Shown here: one piece after another, positions 60,969 to 64,000 of the stretch
Layout of the letters: each line of letters starts with the position of its first letter
How positions within the stretch are numbered: position 1 is the first letter of the stretch
Source: Chenopodium formosanum
Lineage: Eukaryota; Streptophyta; Magnoliopsida; Caryophyllales; Amaranthaceae
DNA length: 64,000 bases
NCBI GenBank assembly: GCA_024500155.1
Contig: CM044867.1
Coordinates: forward strand, 27,415,632 to 27,479,631
Direction of reading: 5' to 3'
Notes under the pieces: generated by a model
The model's database searches: none
What the model was told of the DNA's origin: nothing
What the model saw: the letters and a program-made list of their open reading frames with translations, nothing else
Position numbers and translations under genes: made by a program

Positions 60969-63900
60969 TTTTTTTTTTTTTTTTTTTTGAGTAACCTTCA
61001 ATTAGAACACTTGCATATTGAAACAATTTTTTTCTTTTGCTCCTTTTTTTCTTTTTATCTCACATTGAAAATTTTTCAACTATGAACAACAATTTTCATT
61101 TTTTTCCAATTAACATACAAGAACAAATAACTTATCATATCCACCCAAATTGTGCAAATTATGTGCACACTATAACTCCCTCACCTCACTAACTAGTAGC
61201 TCCCCTAAGCTACGCTTGGGACTAGTAACCAATGGGGAAAAATTAAGCTCGTAATGTGGCTAAATAAACAATAAAAGGTTAAGGAAACAACATGGGTAGC
61301 AAGAAGGGAACAAATGTATCTAATATCATCTGAAGGCTACCTAAAAGAACAAATGCCTTCGTCCTCCTCAATGTGCATAATAATGAGTCATACAAACATT
61401 ACTCAAAGTTAAAAACCAATACTCAACTTCATTGACATACCAGGAACTAACACACATTCCTCAACAATCAACTAGTCAAGCACTATATTCACAAGTAGTT
61501 GGGCAAAATTGACGCATATTAAGGTTTCAAGGCAATCAAACATACAATCATGATCAACTAATCCACAATATTTATCATCAATAACCAAGAATCAAAACAA
61601 TTCCGAAAAATTTTAATCAAGGGGCACAGGGAAGCATGATTCATAATTCATTAGAATGTATTTTTGGATTTTTTTATTTTTTTAAAGCAATAAATCTAAC
61701 CTAGGAAAAAAATAAAATCTAGACTAATAAAGAAATAAAAAAACTAGACTAAGAAAGCAATAAAACTAAACTAAGCACAACAAAGAAAATAAAAAGAGAA
61801 GGGAAAGAAAGAGTGCCTATATATGTACAAGAAATCCCCCCCAAGCTAAATCAAACAATGTTCCCATTGGCTTAAAGGGAAGTTAGTAACCCAAGTGACT
61901 ACCCCACATCATCAAACCCGTAACCACCACCATCCCAAGCATTGCAATGCATCACCTTAGTACAATTTTGAGCAAGAAAGGAACAAAGTGTTAGTAGGAA
62001 GAGAGGCAAAAACAAGTTAGGTTCACTATTTTGCTCATAAATTTTTTTATGAAAATGATAATTCAATGGTTCTAATTTCATTGGAAAGTAGACTTGAAGA
62101 GCTTTCCAACGATTGGTCACACGCAAAGTTTCGTTAAGAAACGCAAAAGTTATGGCGTTTTGAAGTTGGCCATATTTGCTGACGCGCTCTCGCGCCCGAC
62201 CGGGCCCGTCTCCAAGGTACGATCAGGTGGTTTCTTGATACTCGTTGCACGAGATTCCTTTTTGGCCTTGATTTTCTTCGTATTTTTGCTTGATTGAGCA
62301 AATGCCACCCGATCGGGTGGGACTTTCAGTACAGGCTCGATTTTCGCAACTTGCTCATTTTTCTCCACTTGTTCATCTTCAACCCCAAGCCCTACACAAT
62401 TTAGAGCTCTTTCTATAGCATCCACTTCATCTTTCCATGTAGTAGTTTTTCCTGCGGAAGATGTAACACAAAATACCGCCTCCAAGGGATCTCTAACGAG
62501 AGCTTGGGGCTTATTAGAAAAATTATTTATATCAACCACACCAACACTATAACACTTTTCCTCTAAGATGGGGCTTTTAGGGACATTATTTAGATTAAAA
62601 GTAATATTATCATCCCCTACACATAATGTAAGAAAATAATTGGAATTTGTAAATCTTTCTCAATATCAACAATAACAAAATCAACACGTATATAAAATTT
62701 ACCTACTCTAACAAGAACATCCTCTAAAACACCTAAAGGGTATTTAACAGAACAGTCGGCCATTTGTAGAGTAATATTGGTAGCTTTTAATTTACCCATA
62801 ATTAATTTAGAGTTCACAGATAATGGAAAAACACGTACGCTAGCACCCAAATCACATAAAGCTTTATCAATTATCACATTACCAATATGACAAGGAATAG
62901 AAAAACTACCCAGATCTTTTAGTTTAGGTGGAGATTTATTTTGTAATATACCACTACATTCTGCAGTAAAAGCAACTGTCTTTACCTCACTAATAGATCT
63001 TTTTCTAGTCAAAATTTCTTTTATAAATTTAGAATATGCTGGAACTTGAGTAATTAATTCTGTGAAAGGAATTGTTACCTGCAAAGTTTTGACAACCTCT
63101 AGAAACTTACCAAATTGCTTATCCAACTTACTCTTTAAATGTCTATTAGGGAATGGAATCTTGATAGCAGGACTCTGCACATCTCCGATCTTATCTTGAG
63201 TTGTACCCTGCAATTTATTATCAGAAGAGTTAGTTTTAACCTGGGGCCCTGCAGGGCTAGTAACAACAAGGCCCATCGTATTTTGAACCACTTCTCAGGG
63301 TAATTGCATTCACGTGATCTGTAGGTTGTACTGGCTGCGATGGTAGGGCTCCCTGCTGGCAAGTTTGTAGAGTAGAGGAAAGTTGCGCAATTTGATTATC
63401 TATGATTTTATTATGTGCTAGGATCGAATCAATTTGCGCATCCCTACTCTGCATCTGCTTTTGCATATTGGCTAACATAGTTTTGATTTCTGATAGGCCA
63501 GAATCAGAAGGAGAAGTAACAACCTGTTGTGGTCTCTGATGTGGAGGTTAGTTACCTCTGCTGTGGTTGTTGTACCTGTGGTGGGGGGTTAAGCACATCG
63601 TAATATTGTACGACATATTTTGGTTATTTTTCAACCCTGCATTGTATGTGTTAGAGTATGGACTAATTTGCTTATAGGTTTGAAAAGCATTAATCTTCTC
63701 AAGTGAACTCCTACAGTCCTGCGCCCAATGACCTGCAAGACCACAATTTTCACAGAATATTGTAGTGTTAGTACCAACAGCAGAAACATTAGCTACGGAA
63801 GATGGAATAGCAGTACTAATACTATCTAATTTCTGGAAAATAGAGGTTAACTGAGCTTGCACAAAGGATATGGAATCGACATTATGTTTCCCTTTGTCTG

Positions 63901-64000
63901 CAAATCCTCTAGGATTCCCATATTGGGAATTATGAATTGCAATCTCTTCAATAACTATGCCTGCTACATCCTCTTGAAGATTCATAAATCTTCCATAAGC
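60969..64000 (-). mobile_element. Second copy of retroelement A (A'), running off the window
   Basis: 3' segment, spacer (62,150-62,539), protease frame (62,617-63,291) and late gag with zinc knuckle (63,985-63,548, CENCGLAGHWAQDC). Unlike element A it keeps the 16 bp at about 63,246-63,261, so gag stops at GSKYDGPCCY and the protease is out of frame. A second difference, TTGGTTACC to TTAGTTACC near 63,550, creates a further stop in gag. Confidence 0.85.

Larger units (their letters stand above)
36045..64000. repeat. Copy 2 of the ~36-kb direct tandem repeat unit (runs off the window)
   Basis: Second copy of bases 1-29,110. It begins inside PEX7 only because the window starts there; the real unit must include the whole PEX7 gene and probably the retroelement before it. 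The copy lacks the sequence equivalent to 22,173-23,346. That segment holds exon 1 and the promoter region of the seven-exon gene. Confidence 0.97.

Overview
This is nuclear DNA from a flowering plant. It has interrupted genes with GT-AG introns, plant-type Ty3/gypsy retrotransposons, MITEs with classic plant terminal repeats, and a PTS2-receptor (PEX7) gene in an AT-rich, repeat-laden background. There are no bacterial operons, no CRISPR and no complete autonomous transposon. I cannot name the species from the sequence.

The main fact about the window is its layout. Bases 1 to about 29,110 recur almost base for base at 36,045 to 64,000, so the window holds about 1.8 copies of a direct tandem repeat with a period near 36 kb. 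The copies differ by scattered substitutions, homopolymer lengths, a 22-bp indel, a 16-bp indel and a 1,174-bp deletion. This is either a very recent segmental duplication or two haplotypes joined end to end by an assembler; the sequence alone cannot decide.

Unit order, copy 1 (copy 2 in brackets). First comes the 3' end of PEX7 at 1-123; the whole gene is seen once, at 35,193-36,167. A possible alternative last exon of PEX7 split by a 754-bp hAT-type MITE lies at 1,793-2,691 (37,837-38,735). Decayed sequence with a small inverted-repeat element follows at 2,692-5,479. A stack of minus-strand LTR-retrotransposon remains lies at 5,480-16,061 (41,524-52,124); its first LTR is split by a 3.4-kb Mutator-like insertion that itself carries a Stowaway MITE. 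A seven-exon minus-strand gene of unknown function is at 16,789-22,851 (exons 2-7 only at 52,852-57,389). A final exon of a uS15-family ribosomal protein gene is at 24,839-25,018 (59,728-59,907). A gag-protease retrotransposon is at about 26,075-29,986 (60,969 to the window end). Between the units lie one shared LTR (29,987-31,298) and a second gag-protease body (31,299-34,657) running up to the PEX7 promoter region.

All retroelement pieces point to the minus strand. The main family keeps gag and an aspartic protease of Athila type, but no reverse transcriptase, RNase H or integrase is visible anywhere, so it looks non-autonomous. The most interesting points are: the LTR-internal-LTR-internal structure that could be the crossover point of the 36-kb duplication; the two copies of the seven-exon gene damaged in different ways (a premature TGA in one, loss of promoter and exon 1 in the other); and a hAT insertion inside a putative PEX7 terminal exon whose pre-insertion reading frame can still be followed.
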